Assembly: GCA_001709035.1 (NCBI GenBank)
Contig: LVKA01000027.1
Span: 62,001 to 126,000 of the forward strand
Origin: Candidatus Thiodiazotropha endoloripes
GTDB taxonomy: Bacteria > Pseudomonadota > Gammaproteobacteria > Chromatiales > Chromatiaceae
Reading direction: 5' to 3'
DNA: 64,000 bases
Part shown: piece after piece, positions 49,991 to 58,527 of the stretch
Layout of the letters: each line of letters begins with the position of its first letter
How positions within the stretch are numbered: the stretch's first letter is position 1
Notes under the pieces: generated by a model
What the model was told of the DNA's origin: nothing
Databases searched by the model: none
Seen by the model: the letters and a program-made list of their open reading frames with translations, nothing else
Program-made: the position numbers and the translations under genes

Positions 49991-51229
49991 ATGAAGACAT
50001 ACGATACAGATGTACTGATTATTGGCGCCGGGCCAGCCGGTGCCACGGCTGCCGCGCTGATTCACAAAGCCGGATTCAACTGCATGATGGTTGAGAAGCA
50101 GCGGTTTCCACGGTTTGTGATCGGTGAGAGCCTTTTGCCTCGCTGCATGGATCTGCTCGAAGAGGCTGACCTGCTTGGAGTTGTTCAGGATCAGAAATTC
50201 ATGGTTAAGGATGGCGCGGTTTTCAAACGCGGTGATGAGACCTGTACCTTCCAGTTCTCACAACAGTTCACCCAAGGCTGGAAGTATACCTATCAGGTAC
50301 CTCGTGAGGATTTTGATAAGGTGTTGGCCGAAAGTGTCGAAGCCCGTGGTGTTCCGGTGCTCTGGGGCCACGGTGTCACCGACGTGAACTTTTCTGATGA
50401 TGGCAGCTCCACCACGATGCTGGAGGATGAGCAGGGTGAACAGGCCAGTTTAACGGCCCGGTTTATTCTGGATGGCAGCGGCTATGGCCGGGTACTGCCC
50501 CGTCTGCTGGATCTCGATGAGAACTCCATGCTACCGCTGCGTGAGTCCTACTTTACCCATGTCACCGGCGACCTTCGCCCTGAAGGGGAAGGGGAGGGCC
50601 GGATCTGGATCTGTTCCCTGGACGATCCGGACAATGCCTGGATGTGGATCATCCCATTTTCAAACGGCAAGACCTCAGTTGGCGTGGTCGCCAAGCCGGA
50701 CTTTCTGGCCCGTTATCCCGAAGATCCGGACGAGAAGCTGCGGGCCATCATCGATGACAACAAGAACACCAGAGAGCGCCTGAAAAATGCCGAGTTTACC
50801 TTTCCGGTGCGGCGCATCAACGGCTATTCCATATCCGCCAAAAAGCTATTCGGCAATGGCTTTGCATTAATGGGCAATGCCACAGAATTCCTCGATCCGG
50901 TCTTTTCATCCGGCGTCACCCTGGCACTTGAATCCTCCAACCGGGCGGCAAAGACGCTGATCCGTCAGCTCCAGGGCGAGCGTGTGGATTGGCAGACAGA
51001 CTATGCGGATCACCTGATGATGGGAGTGAATACCTTCAGGACCTTTGTTACCGCCTGGTATGACGATCGTCTACCGACCATCTTCTACAGTGCCGTCAAA
51101 CCGGACGAGCTGCAGGATCAGATCTGTTCGGTACTCGCCGGATATGTCTGGGATAACGACAATCCCTGTGTGCGGGATCATCAGCGAACCGTCACGGTGA
51201 TCGCCAAGGCCTGTGCCCAATACGGCTGA
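49991..51229 (+). CDS. FAD-dependent oxidoreductase, halogenase-like
   Basis: A 412-residue flavoprotein of the tryptophan halogenase/geranylgeranyl reductase group. The FAD-binding VLIIGAGPAGATAAALI starts at residue 8, followed by GESLLPR near 45 and the second FAD motif GFALMGNATEFLDPVFSSG near 290. AWMWIIP near residue 217 fits the WxWxIP signature of flavin-dependent halogenases, and a conserved Lys (KDGAVFKRG) follows the GESLLP segment. The exact activity is inferred; a monooxygenase or reductase of the same superfamily remains possible. It stands alone on the plus strand facing the aryl-polyene-type locus at 52.9-63.7 kb. Confidence 0.8.
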   Translation: MKTYDTDVLIIGAGPAGATAAALIHKAGFNCMMVEKQRFPRFVIGESLLPRCMDLLEEADLLGVVQDQKFMVKDGAVFKRGDETCTFQFSQQFTQGWKYTYQVPREDFDKVLAESVEARGVPVLWGHGVTDVNFSDDGSSTTMLEDEQGEQASLTARFILDGSGYGRVLPRLLDLDENSMLPLRESYFTHVTGDLRPEGEGEGRIWICSLDDPDNAWMWIIPFSNGKTSVGVVAKPDFLARYPEDPDEKLRAIIDDNKNTRERLKNAEFTFPVRRINGYSISAKKLFGNGFALMGNATEFLDPVFSSGVTLALESSNRAAKTLIRQLQGERVDWQTDYADHLMMGVNTFRTFVTAWYDDRLPTIFYSAVKPDELQDQICSVLAGYVWDNDNPCVRDHQRTVTVIAKACAQYG

Positions 51230-51238
51230 ACTCAGTCA

Positions 51239-51264
51239 CCCGGTATGCCGCTCGGCATACCGGG
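51239..51264 (+). terminator. hairpin after the flavoprotein gene
   Basis: CCCGGTATGCCG-CT-CGGCATACCGGG, perfect 12-base arms starting 9 bases after the stop. No T run follows, so it may also be an mRNA stabiliser. Confidence 0.6.
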
Positions 51265-51364
51265 CACAAATCCAACAAACACGACACGAATCGACACGGT
51301 GTTCCCCCGGGTCGAGCCGCGATATGGCATCTTCTGCCACAACTTTTGAAATGGCTTCCTGGTG

Positions 51365-52036
51365 TTATGTGACGCGGTTGAGCATGCGCTCGCTACGAAT
51401 CAGTCTGGACCAGCTTTTGCCGGTATTGAACCAGAGAATATACCAACCTTCGATGATCATGCGGGGTAGTAGCAGCGGGCTGAACCTGAGTTCCGCTTCG
51501 CTGGCACAGAGTTGATGATTCAGGCTGAGGCTGGTGGCGATGGTACTGATACGGGCCAGATGATAGCGATTGCTGATCAAGGCCACCGGATAGGCATCCT
51601 GCTGCGACAGCATGGTTCTGGCATGCTGCAGATTTTCCAGGGTGTTCTGGGACTGTTGCTCCAAACGCAGGCGTGATTCCTCGATACCTTTGCCGATCAG
51701 ATAGTCGCGGCCAGCCTGGGCTTCAGTGACATCTTCTCCCGGTGCGGCACCTCCCACCAACAGCAGGGTCGAAGATGGATTGTTCAGCATCAGTTCGGCA
51801 GTTTTTTCCAGTCGCAGGTGGTAATCCTGGTCTATGCCCTGTTTGGTCAATCGCTTACCGAAGACCAGGAGGCTGTCACAATGGCACTCATTGGGGGCAG
51901 ATTTTGCGGTGCGGTAGACATAGATCAGGCTGATCAGTAACGGGATACCGATGCCGACGATCAGTAGTATCAGGGAGAGGCCGAAGGTCCAGAGTCCATC
52001 CCAATCGATTGCGCCCCGTTCAGGGTCGAATTGCAT
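51365..52036 (-). CDS. YdcF/SanA-like DUF218 membrane protein
   Basis: A 223-residue protein with one N-terminal membrane segment (about residues 15-41) and a DUF218 domain. Typical elements are SLLVFGKRLTKQG near 54, STLLLVGGAAPGEDVTEAQA near 88 and QSQNTLENLQHARTML near 128, then VALISNRYHLARI. DUF218 proteins such as SanA and ElyC affect cell-envelope integrity; the biochemical activity is unknown. Its start codon lies 4 bases from the end of the palindromic element at 52041, so its promoter region has been replaced by or lies inside that element. Confidence 0.85.
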   Translation of the reverse strand: MQFDPERGAIDWDGLWTFGLSLILLIVGIGIPLLISLIYVYRTAKSAPNECHCDSLLVFGKRLTKQGIDQDYHLRLEKTAELMLNNPSSTLLLVGGAAPGEDVTEAQAGRDYLIGKGIEESRLRLEQQSQNTLENLQHARTMLSQQDAYPVALISNRYHLARISTIATSLSLNHQLCASEAELRFSPLLLPRMIIEGWYILWFNTGKSWSRLIRSERMLNRVT

Positions 52037-52040
52037 GGCT

Positions 52041-52306
52041 AGGGCCTGTTAACACGAATCCAATAGGCCCTGCTGGGACTGTTTTTGTGTCCAGCAAGGC
52101 AGAATGAGCGTGGTGTAGCTCGGCTACATGAGCGAATGATAACGCCGCTGGGCGCAAAAACAGCCTAAGCCCTTCGGGTTGCGCCTGAAAATGCGCCACT
52201 CGGCGTTGCTCGTCACTCATTTGGAACACCAAACTACGCTCCTCGCGCCTTGATTGGCGCTTTTTCAGGCACAACAGGGCCTATTGGATTCGTTTTAACA
52301 GGCCCG
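52041..52306. mobile_element. MITE-like element with about 31-base terminal inverted repeats
   Basis: The left end (52041-52072) begins AGGGCCTGTTAACACGAATC and the right end (52275-52305) is its near-perfect reverse complement. The core of about 200 bases is rich in short hairpins (for example GCGCC-TTGATT-GGCGC near 52246) and encodes no convincing protein. Size, inverted ends and lack of a transposase fit a non-autonomous element, or paired REP sequences (BIME-like). Solo ends occur at 7678 and 37798. No clear target duplication is visible. Confidence 0.7.
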
Positions 52307-52335
52307 AGGGTGAAGTGTTATTTGGATGTGGATCC

Positions 52336-52363
52336 ATCCCCGTGCAGAAGGCTGCACGGGGAT
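52336..52363 (-). terminator. hairpin after the small lipoprotein gene
   Basis: ATCCCCGTGCAG-AAGG-CTGCACGGGGAT, perfect 12-base arms 11 bases beyond the stop of the leftward lipoprotein gene. Confidence 0.65.
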
Positions 52364-52373
52364 AGGGGATAAC

Positions 52374-52772
52374 TTACATCGCAATCAAGCGTTGTTGAAT
52401 GGCGTTATCCAGATTGACGATCCATTTGTTGTACTGTTTGTTGATTTTGCTACCGTCATACTTCAGACCGTTACTGGTTTTGTAGACGATGCTGTAGGTC
52501 TTCTTGCTGTAGGGAATATCGACGGTGGCTGTCGTGCCACGCTTCATGATGGAAGCAACGATATGACCTGGTTTCACCTCTTTCATGCGCCATCCGAGAC
52601 CGGCGCCGGCAGACATAATGGCCTTTTTGATATTGGTGGTAGTGGTTTTACCAATGGTGTTGACCGGAGATTCCTCTACGTTGTAGATCGGTTCGGTTCG
52701 ACAGCCCATCAAACCGAGGGTGAATACCAGCAGAGAAATGAACAACAGGTTTTTTATAGAGACTTTTTTCAT
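52374..52772 (-). CDS. small hypothetical lipoprotein
   Basis: A 132-residue protein with signal MKKVSIKNLLFISLLVFTL and lipobox LMGC (Cys24). The mature part has TTTNIKKAIMSAGAGLGWRM and GHIVASIMKRGTTATVDIPY, and ends with a helix containing YNKWIVNLDNAIQQRL. This layout suggests a small alpha/beta domain; the function is not recognised. It is on the same strand as the aryl-polyene genes and 114 bases from the glycosyltransferase gene, but a role there is unproven. Confidence 0.75.
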   Translation of the reverse strand: MKKVSIKNLLFISLLVFTLGLMGCRTEPIYNVEESPVNTIGKTTTTNIKKAIMSAGAGLGWRMKEVKPGHIVASIMKRGTTATVDIPYSKKTYSIVYKTSNGLKYDGSKINKQYNKWIVNLDNAIQQRLIAM

Positions 52773-52886
52773 ATCGGGACTCCCTTACGACAGTGGTTTA
52801 TTGCAAAAGTTAGTAGAAAATCTTTGTGTCTGTTCTCTACCTGAATTCATGGGTTCAGGTTGTTTTAGGGCTGTAATCCATGCGTT

Positions 52887-53636
52887 CTACTGCGCTGCAT
52901 GTTTGCGTGGATCAGCCAGTATGCCGAGACTGCGAAATAGCCCTTGGAGGTATAACCCTCTTTTGATCAACCGCCAGGCAATCATTCGTACAATACGCCA
53001 GGTATCTGTCCAGGGTCTGTAGTGACTTTGGCGTCTACCTACATGATAGATCGACTCGACTGGTACCGATACACTATAAAAGTTGTGGCTTGCCGCTTCA
53101 ATGACAATTTCACTTTCAAAAACAAAGCCTTTTTCTTTTGAGGTGTTTAGGCGTACATCCCTAAGCAAGTCAAAGGGATAGAGACGAAATCCCGACTGGG
53201 AATCGGTCACCGGATAACCGGCTGCCCAGGAGACCCAGAAATCGGCAAAACGGTTGGCGAACAGACGCAGCTTCGGGGCATTGTGGCGCTGTTTCAAGCG
53301 AGCGGCAATGATAATGCTGTTTGGATTGGCCTGGGCGGCACTGATCAGCTGGGGAATCTCGGCCGGATTGTGTTGACCATCCCCGTCCAGTGTGATGATC
53401 ATCTCCGCATTGAGTTTGATTGCGTGGTCGAAGCCGCTCTGCAGCGCAGTCGCTTTGCCCTGATTCTGTTCATGCCTCAACAGATGGACCTTGAGACCCT
53501 CGAGCTGACTCTGGCTGTCATCGGAAGAGCCGTCATCGACAATGATCACATTTTCCGTCTGCTGCAGGGCTGCCGTGGCCACATCCCGGATGGTTGCGGA
53601 TTCATTGTAGACTGGAATAACGACTGCGATTTGCAT
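52887..53636 (-). CDS. family 2 glycosyltransferase
   Basis: A 249-residue GT-A fold transferase like dolichyl-phosphate mannose synthases. The N-terminal VVIPVYNESATIRDV is followed by VDDGSSDDS near residue 35 and the DXD-type TLDGDGQHNP near 83, then a hydrophobic C-terminal half without clear membrane anchors. It lies 15 bases after the ketoreductase stop, so it belongs to the aryl-polyene-type operon. A GT2 member is usual in such loci, where a sugar or lipid linkage of the pigment is presumed. Confidence 0.85.
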   Translation of the reverse strand: MQIAVVIPVYNESATIRDVATAALQQTENVIIVDDGSSDDSQSQLEGLKVHLLRHEQNQGKATALQSGFDHAIKLNAEMIITLDGDGQHNPAEIPQLISAAQANPNSIIIAARLKQRHNAPKLRLFANRFADFWVSWAAGYPVTDSQSGFRLYPFDLLRDVRLNTSKEKGFVFESEIVIEAASHNFYSVSVPVESIYHVGRRQSHYRPWTDTWRIVRMIAWRLIKRGLYLQGLFRSLGILADPRKHAAQ

Positions 53637-53651
53637 CTTGATAGGCCCTGG

Positions 53652-54371
53652 TCAGGCCATTGCCCCATTGATTGAGATCACCTGGCCAGAAATATAGGCC
53701 GCCTCATCAGAGGCCAGAAAGCCCACCAGGGCTGCAACCTCATCGGGGGTGCCGGCCCGTTTCATCGGAACGATCTGTTTGATGGCATCCGCATTGAAGG
53801 CGGATGATGTCATGCTGCCTTCAATGATTCCCGGGGCAACCGCATTAGCTGTGACTCCGCGAGAGGCCAACTCCAAAGCCAGGGATTTGATCGCACCATG
53901 CAGTCCCGCCTTGGCGGCTGCATAGTTTGCCTGTCCCCGGTTGCCCATCACACCGGCAATCGAGGAGAGTGCAATCACTCTTCCCCAGCGGGTTGCCAGC
54001 ATTGGCAATAACAGGGGTTGGGCGACATTGTAGAAACCGCTGAGGGAGACATCGATTACCCGTTGCCACTGTTCAGCCTGCATGCCTGCCAGGGGAGCGT
54101 CGTCATGAATCCCCGCATTGTGAATGAGCGTCTGTATGGGGCCGGATTCGAGCAGCTTCTCCAGGGTTTGGCGGGCCGTCTCGCCGTCCCGGATATCGAA
54201 GACGCAGGTCTCCGCGCTGCCGCCGGATTGACGAATCGATTCAACCACCGCCTCGGCTCGGTCGGGATTGCTGTTGGCATGTACGATGACATGAGTTTCA
54301 GGCGAACTCAACTGTCGGCAGATTGCCGAACCGATATCCCCGCTGCCCCCTGTGACCAAGGCTCGCTTCAC
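53652..54371 (-). CDS. 3-oxoacyl-ACP reductase, FabG/ApeQ-like
   Basis: SDR-family ketoreductase of 239 residues. The NADP loop is VTGGSGDIGSAICRQL at residue 5, NAG is near 86, and the catalytic Ser (ALSSIAGVMGN) and YAAAK (near 150) are intact. The C-terminal FLASDEAAYISGQVISINGA is typical of FabG. In aryl-polyene synthesis this enzyme reduces the beta-keto group in each cycle. It overlaps the dehydratase gene by 4 bases. Confidence 0.93.
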   Translation of the reverse strand: MKRALVTGGSGDIGSAICRQLSSPETHVIVHANSNPDRAEAVVESIRQSGGSAETCVFDIRDGETARQTLEKLLESGPIQTLIHNAGIHDDAPLAGMQAEQWQRVIDVSLSGFYNVAQPLLLPMLATRWGRVIALSSIAGVMGNRGQANYAAAKAGLHGAIKSLALELASRGVTANAVAPGIIEGSMTSSAFNADAIKQIVPMKRAGTPDEVAALVGFLASDEAAYISGQVISINGAMA

Positions 54372-54820
54372 TGATTTTCCTCCGAATGTACGATCACCGC
54401 GGCTCTTCCCTCTGCTACCAGGACGGATTCAGTTTTGAGGACGAAATCATAGAGCATGTTGCCGCTGTCGGCCAGCAGCTGTGTAGCCTGGATCTGGAGT
54501 GGGGCATCGAGCTCATCCAGATAGCGGATATGCAGTTTCACACCACGCAGACTGACCAGATAGCCACCAGGTTGTTGTTCTCCCGATTGTCTGGCCAGCA
54601 GCCCGCCATGCAGGGCCATTGTTTGAGCACCATACTCGGCGGCATGCACCGCTGACAGCTGCCCGTTGCTGCGCAAGGGATGGTTGCTGTTGCGATGGCT
54701 TGAGGTTTGGCATTGGATCCGGGTTTCGTCCCAATCGACCACCTTGTCGATCAGCCGCATATCCCCCGCATGGGGAAGCAGGTTGTAGAGTTCTTCGCCC
54801 TCAAGCGATCGCGCTAGCAT
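54368..54820 (-). CDS. hotdog-fold 3-hydroxyacyl-ACP dehydratase, ApeP-like
   Basis: A 150-residue hotdog protein of the COG4706 type. LLPHAGDMRLIDKVVDW near residue 14 is the family start, NHPLRSNGQLSAVHAAEYGA is near 45, and a C-terminal strand region ends AEGRAAVIVHSEE. In characterised aryl-polyene systems such a subunit pairs with the ApeI-like dehydratase, and a homologue of the latter lies at 63079. Overlaps with both neighbours (7 and 4 bases) indicate coupled translation. Confidence 0.88.
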   Translation of the reverse strand: MLARSLEGEELYNLLPHAGDMRLIDKVVDWDETRIQCQTSSHRNSNHPLRSNGQLSAVHAAEYGAQTMALHGGLLARQSGEQQPGGYLVSLRGVKLHIRYLDELDAPLQIQATQLLADSGNMLYDFVLKTESVLVAEGRAAVIVHSEENQ

Positions 54821-55602
54821 GGCAGCAGTTCCGATTGCAGATTCAAGCCTGGCAGGTAGGGGAGGCTGAACTTTGCAGACTGACTCTGGGCAATCGCTTC
54901 CAGGATCGGCAGACTGCGGGCTGACGGAGCTGAAAGTCGGAGTTTTTCCAATGCCGGTTTCGATAACCTGCTCTCTGTGCCATCCGGCACCGTGCTCAGG
55001 TTGAGTCTGGCAATACCGCTGTCGCTCTCTGTCGTCAGCAGCATGGCGACGGCAAAGGGTTCGCCGATGGGCATGAAGGGTTGCAGCAGTTCCGGCGGTG
55101 GTTGATCGTAACAGACCAGCAATACCGGCACCCCCTCTACCACAGCTTGTACAGCGGCCTCCATCAGACCGGCCGCAAAGCTGCCGTTCAAACCGCCAAG
55201 ACTCGACGATCCCTGTCGGGAGCCCGCGCCGATCGACCAGTAACCCGCCGGTGCATTATGCACCGAGTTGTGAAACTGGGTCGGAGATACCGGACGTCCC
55301 TCCTCAGTCAGGGCAAGACAGATCTGATCGATGATATCCAGGTCACCCTCTGAAGAGCTGAAAACCGAAGCCAGCGTCTCTGTGTCGGTGAGATCCTGTA
55401 GGGCCTCTTCAGCCGCCTGCAGGGCGATCTTGATGGTTCGCGTGGTACGGCGACGCTCGTTGGGTTTCAGCATCGAGGGTTTCAGCGGGGGCAGTTCGCC
55501 ACCCTGATAGTCTGCCTCACTCTGCAGCAGCGCAGTTGCCTCCTGCCAGTTGCCGATGCCCTGGGCTACAACGCCAATCTTCTTGATGGTTACGGAAATC
55601 AT
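54814..55602 (-). CDS. ketosynthase-like chain-length factor
   Basis: A 262-residue protein of the Ketoacyl-synt_2 group that resembles the N-terminal half of a ketosynthase. It has RRRTTRTIKIALQAAEEAL near residue 50, SSEGDLDIIDQICLALTEE near 85 and FHNSVHNAPAGYWSIGAGSR near 109. A ketosynthase-type TACSS active site is absent, as in chain-length factors. In characterised aryl-polyene systems such a subunit pairs with the active ketosynthase. It overlaps the ketosynthase gene by 4 bases, which fits a heterodimer. Confidence 0.85.
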   Translation of the reverse strand: MISVTIKKIGVVAQGIGNWQEATALLQSEADYQGGELPPLKPSMLKPNERRRTTRTIKIALQAAEEALQDLTDTETLASVFSSSEGDLDIIDQICLALTEEGRPVSPTQFHNSVHNAPAGYWSIGAGSRQGSSSLGGLNGSFAAGLMEAAVQAVVEGVPVLLVCYDQPPPELLQPFMPIGEPFAVAMLLTTESDSGIARLNLSTVPDGTESRLSKPALEKLRLSAPSARSLPILEAIAQSQSAKFSLPYLPGLNLQSELLPC

Positions 55603-56780
55603 GTAGCCGCTCCGAAAATCAAGCTGCAGTTATTGCCACCGAAACCAAATGAGTTGCTCAGAACATGGCGTAACTGACGCTGCTCCGAATTGAGCAGAAT
55701 GTTCGCCCCCAGGGTTTCGTCCTGTTGTCTGGTTTGCAGACTCTGGGGCAACAGACCATCCTGCAGACAGAGCAGAGCGAAAATAGACTCGGTGATTCCA
55801 GCTGCCCCCAGGGTATGGCCGGTGAACCCCTTGGTGGAGCTGCAGGGGGTCTGATTACCGAACAGTCCGCAGACGGCGCTATCCTCCGAAGCATCGTTAC
55901 TTCGGGTCGCGGTACCGTGCAGATTGATGTAGTCGATATCGCCGATTTCGAGGCCGGCCCGTTCGAGGGCCTGTTGCATGGCGTGGCGCGCCCCGGCACC
56001 TTGCGGATGGGGCGTTGACATGTGATGAGCATCCGAACTTTCACCATAGCCGATCAGAGACGGGCATGAATCGTCATCCTGTGGTTTTTCCAGAAGAGCG
56101 AAACCCGCACCCTCACCGATGTTGATGCCATTACGCTGCCCATCCCAGGGGCGGCAAGGTTCGGCCGAGACCAGATCGAGTGCATTGAAGCCGTAGAGGG
56201 TGGTCAGGCAGAGGGAATCGACACCGCCGACAATCGCCGCATCACAGACTCCGGCAGTGATATAGCGGTAGGCAGCAGCAAACACCTTGGCGCTGGAAGA
56301 GCAGGCTGTGGAGATGGTGATCGCCGCGCCATTCAGGCCCAGGTAGTCACGTATGAAGTGGCTCGATGAGGCGATGTTATGGGTATATTGAGGTGTGTAC
56401 TCTGCCGGTAAAGCGTCATTGACACGTGTCCGATAGGCCGTTTCAGTGGTGGCGATGCCAGAGGTGCTGGTGCCTATGAAGACGCCGATACGATCCGCGC
56501 CGTAGCGCTCCACCGCCTGTTTGACCGCCGGCAGGAAGTCGTCCTGCTGCAGGGCCAGCTGCGCCAGACGATTGTTGCGGCAATCGTAGTCCGACACGCT
56601 ATCCTGCAGTGGCATATCCTCCAGTCCGGAGACCCGTCCGATCCAGGTGGAGAGGTCCACATTCTCCAGGTTGCAGGGCTGCAGACCGCTCTTGCCCGTG
56701 CGCAGTGCCTCCAGGGAGGCCGGTTTGCCACACCCGAGTGCATTGGTCAGGGTATAGTGGGTTATCGATAAGGGGGTCAT
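55599..56780 (-). CDS. beta-ketoacyl-ACP synthase, FabF/ApeO-like
   Basis: Condensing enzyme of 393 residues. The active-site Cys160 lies in TISTACSSSAKVF, the first His in INLHGTATRSND near 287 and the second in KGFTGHTLGAAG near 320, so the catalytic triad is complete. It extends the polyene by repeated condensation with malonyl-ACP; the chain-length-factor-like gene follows immediately. It starts a second transcription block after a 394-base gap from the AMP-ligase gene. Confidence 0.93.
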   Translation of the reverse strand: MTPLSITHYTLTNALGCGKPASLEALRTGKSGLQPCNLENVDLSTWIGRVSGLEDMPLQDSVSDYDCRNNRLAQLALQQDDFLPAVKQAVERYGADRIGVFIGTSTSGIATTETAYRTRVNDALPAEYTPQYTHNIASSSHFIRDYLGLNGAAITISTACSSSAKVFAAAYRYITAGVCDAAIVGGVDSLCLTTLYGFNALDLVSAEPCRPWDGQRNGINIGEGAGFALLEKPQDDDSCPSLIGYGESSDAHHMSTPHPQGAGARHAMQQALERAGLEIGDIDYINLHGTATRSNDASEDSAVCGLFGNQTPCSSTKGFTGHTLGAAGITESIFALLCLQDGLLPQSLQTRQQDETLGANILLNSEQRQLRHVLSNSFGFGGNNCSLIFGAAT

Positions 56781-57174
56781 TATAGAGCCTGTAATCTATC
56801 TTTTTCGTTTATCTTTGTCGTCTGTTCGCCTGCAAACCGACGCCATTGAAATGTTCCAGCGTATGGCCAAATCTGAAACATCAGCAGCTGCAGATCCATT
56901 ATGCATTGTGATTTTTCCACGTCGACCAAGCTGTCCTCCTCAAACCGCCTATGGCCCATTATCGGGCACACCAGGCTCCACCGGAATAGGCTGAATCGGT
57001 ACTTTCATATTACTTTGTTCTGATGCCTTAAGTCGAAGCTGGCTATTATGCGAGCCGTGGCAAAATATGACAATGTTATATACATCCTGTAACTAACAAA
57101 TATAGCCTTGTAATTCGTAGTCTTAGAGCCAGTTGTTAAATGAAGTTATAGAAACAGGTACCCAGTTTAAAGAT
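56781..57174. other. intergenic gap inside the aryl-polyene locus
   Basis: All flanking genes read leftward, so this gap should contain a promoter for the ketosynthase block. It is AT-richer than its neighbours toward 57000-57174. A 63-codon frame at 56780-56971 has no family features or ribosome site and was not called. No terminator or operator was recognised. Confidence 0.5.
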
Positions 57175-58527
57175 TTATTTGATCGCTTTCAGGAAATCGA
57201 TCAATTGTTCTCGCGGCAGTTTTCCGGTGGAGTTTCTCGGCAGTGACGTCACGAAATGGAGTGGTCTGGGGAGAAATGCCGCATCGATCGATTGAGCAAG
57301 CTGATGGAGTATCTCCTGTTTGCTGAGTGACGGGGCCACCACCAGCGCGGTCAGCCGCTGTTTCTCATTGTTCGGATCCTCAGGGGGGACAAAGATCCCA
57401 TCGATCACTCCGGGTATGGCCAGCAGTTTCTGGTTCAGGTCGCCGATCGAGGCCCGTTTGCCGGCGATCTTAAGCATATCGTTATTGCGCCCCAGCAGTC
57501 TGAAGCGACCACCGTTGAGGATCTCGATATTATCGTTGAGCAGTACCGGGTGAGGGAGATGCCCGCCGCTGGCGTAGGTCTGGTTGCCCTGCTGGGTCAT
57601 CTCGATACCATCATAGAGAGTCCAGGACTCTTCCTTGGCGGTGCGCCGGCTGGCAATCGAGCCGGTTTCGGTGGAACCGTAGATCTCATAGAGCTCGGTT
57701 TGCAGTTGCTGCTCCGCCTCGGCGGCAAGCTCTCTGCTGAGTGGCGCCGTGGCTGAGATGATGAAGGAGATCTCCGGCCAGCTGATACCGGCGTCCAGGC
57801 AGGCCCGCAGATGGAGTGGTGTGCTGATCAGAACCCTCGGCGCTGAAGTGAGTGCCAGATCGGCCGCGATGTCCGCCGGAAACAGCGGTCGTCCGGTATG
57901 TACCGCGATACCCCCTTGCCAGGGGAAAAATATCGATGTGGCCAGTCCATACATGTGTTGGGCAGGTACCGTTGCCACCAGTGATGAGACGGAACGGGAG
58001 AGGAACGGAAAACGCTGCAATGCACTTTCGGCTTCCGCCTTCAGCTCTCCCCAGCTCTTGGGGTTGGGTTTGGGTGTACCGGTGGAGCCTGAGGTATAGA
58101 GGATGGCAACCTGACGATCCGCTTCGATCTGTTCCGGCAGCGCTATTGAATCGCTGTTCTCGGCATCCAGCAGTTCTGTGTAGAGTAGCTGCCGGGCTTG
58201 GATTCCCTGCTGCAACTGATCGGTCAGGCAATAACCGTCACGGCTCTTGTTCAACAGACTGTTCACCGCGCCCGGCGTATTGTTGGAGGGCATCAGAGTA
58301 ACCTGCTGGCGCACAATCGCGGCGGCAAAGCTGACGGCGAAGTGATAGCGGTCTTCACACAGATTTACCACCTGTCCGGCTTCAGGTAGCTGGGCTGCCA
58401 GCTTGGCCACATCCTGATAAAACTGGGCGGCCGAGATACCGGCGCCACGGTGCCAGGCGGCGAGCTGCTGTGGATGGTGCACCAGCATACTGCAGTGAAT
58501 TGGGCTGTTTAAAGCAGGCTGCGCCAT
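57175..58527 (-). CDS. AMP-dependent acyl/aryl-ACP ligase, ApeH-like
   Basis: ANL-family adenylating enzyme of 450 residues. The AMP-binding P-loop is AILYTSGSTGTPKPNPKSW near residue 141, the adenine motif is EIYGSTETGS near 290 and a C-terminal SLPRNSTGKLPREQ carries the catalytic Lys. In aryl-polyene synthesis it loads the starter aryl acid onto an acyl carrier protein. It overlaps the upstream membrane-protein gene by 19 bases. Confidence 0.9.
   Translation of the reverse strand: MAQPALNSPIHCSMLVHHPQQLAAWHRGAGISAAQFYQDVAKLAAQLPEAGQVVNLCEDRYHFAVSFAAAIVRQQVTLMPSNNTPGAVNSLLNKSRDGYCLTDQLQQGIQARQLLYTELLDAENSDSIALPEQIEADRQVAILYTSGSTGTPKPNPKSWGELKAEAESALQRFPFLSRSVSSLVATVPAQHMYGLATSIFFPWQGGIAVHTGRPLFPADIAADLALTSAPRVLISTPLHLRACLDAGISWPEISFIISATAPLSRELAAEAEQQLQTELYEIYGSTETGSIASRRTAKEESWTLYDGIEMTQQGNQTYASGGHLPHPVLLNDNIEILNGGRFRLLGRNNDMLKIAGKRASIGDLNQKLLAIPGVIDGIFVPPEDPNNEKQRLTALVVAPSLSKQEILHQLAQSIDAAFLPRPLHFVTSLPRNSTGKLPREQLIDFLKAIK

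Noticed and set aside
56780-56971. 63-codon minus-strand frame before the ketosynthase gene
   Set aside because: No ribosome site, no family match and atypical composition; the region is more likely a promoter.
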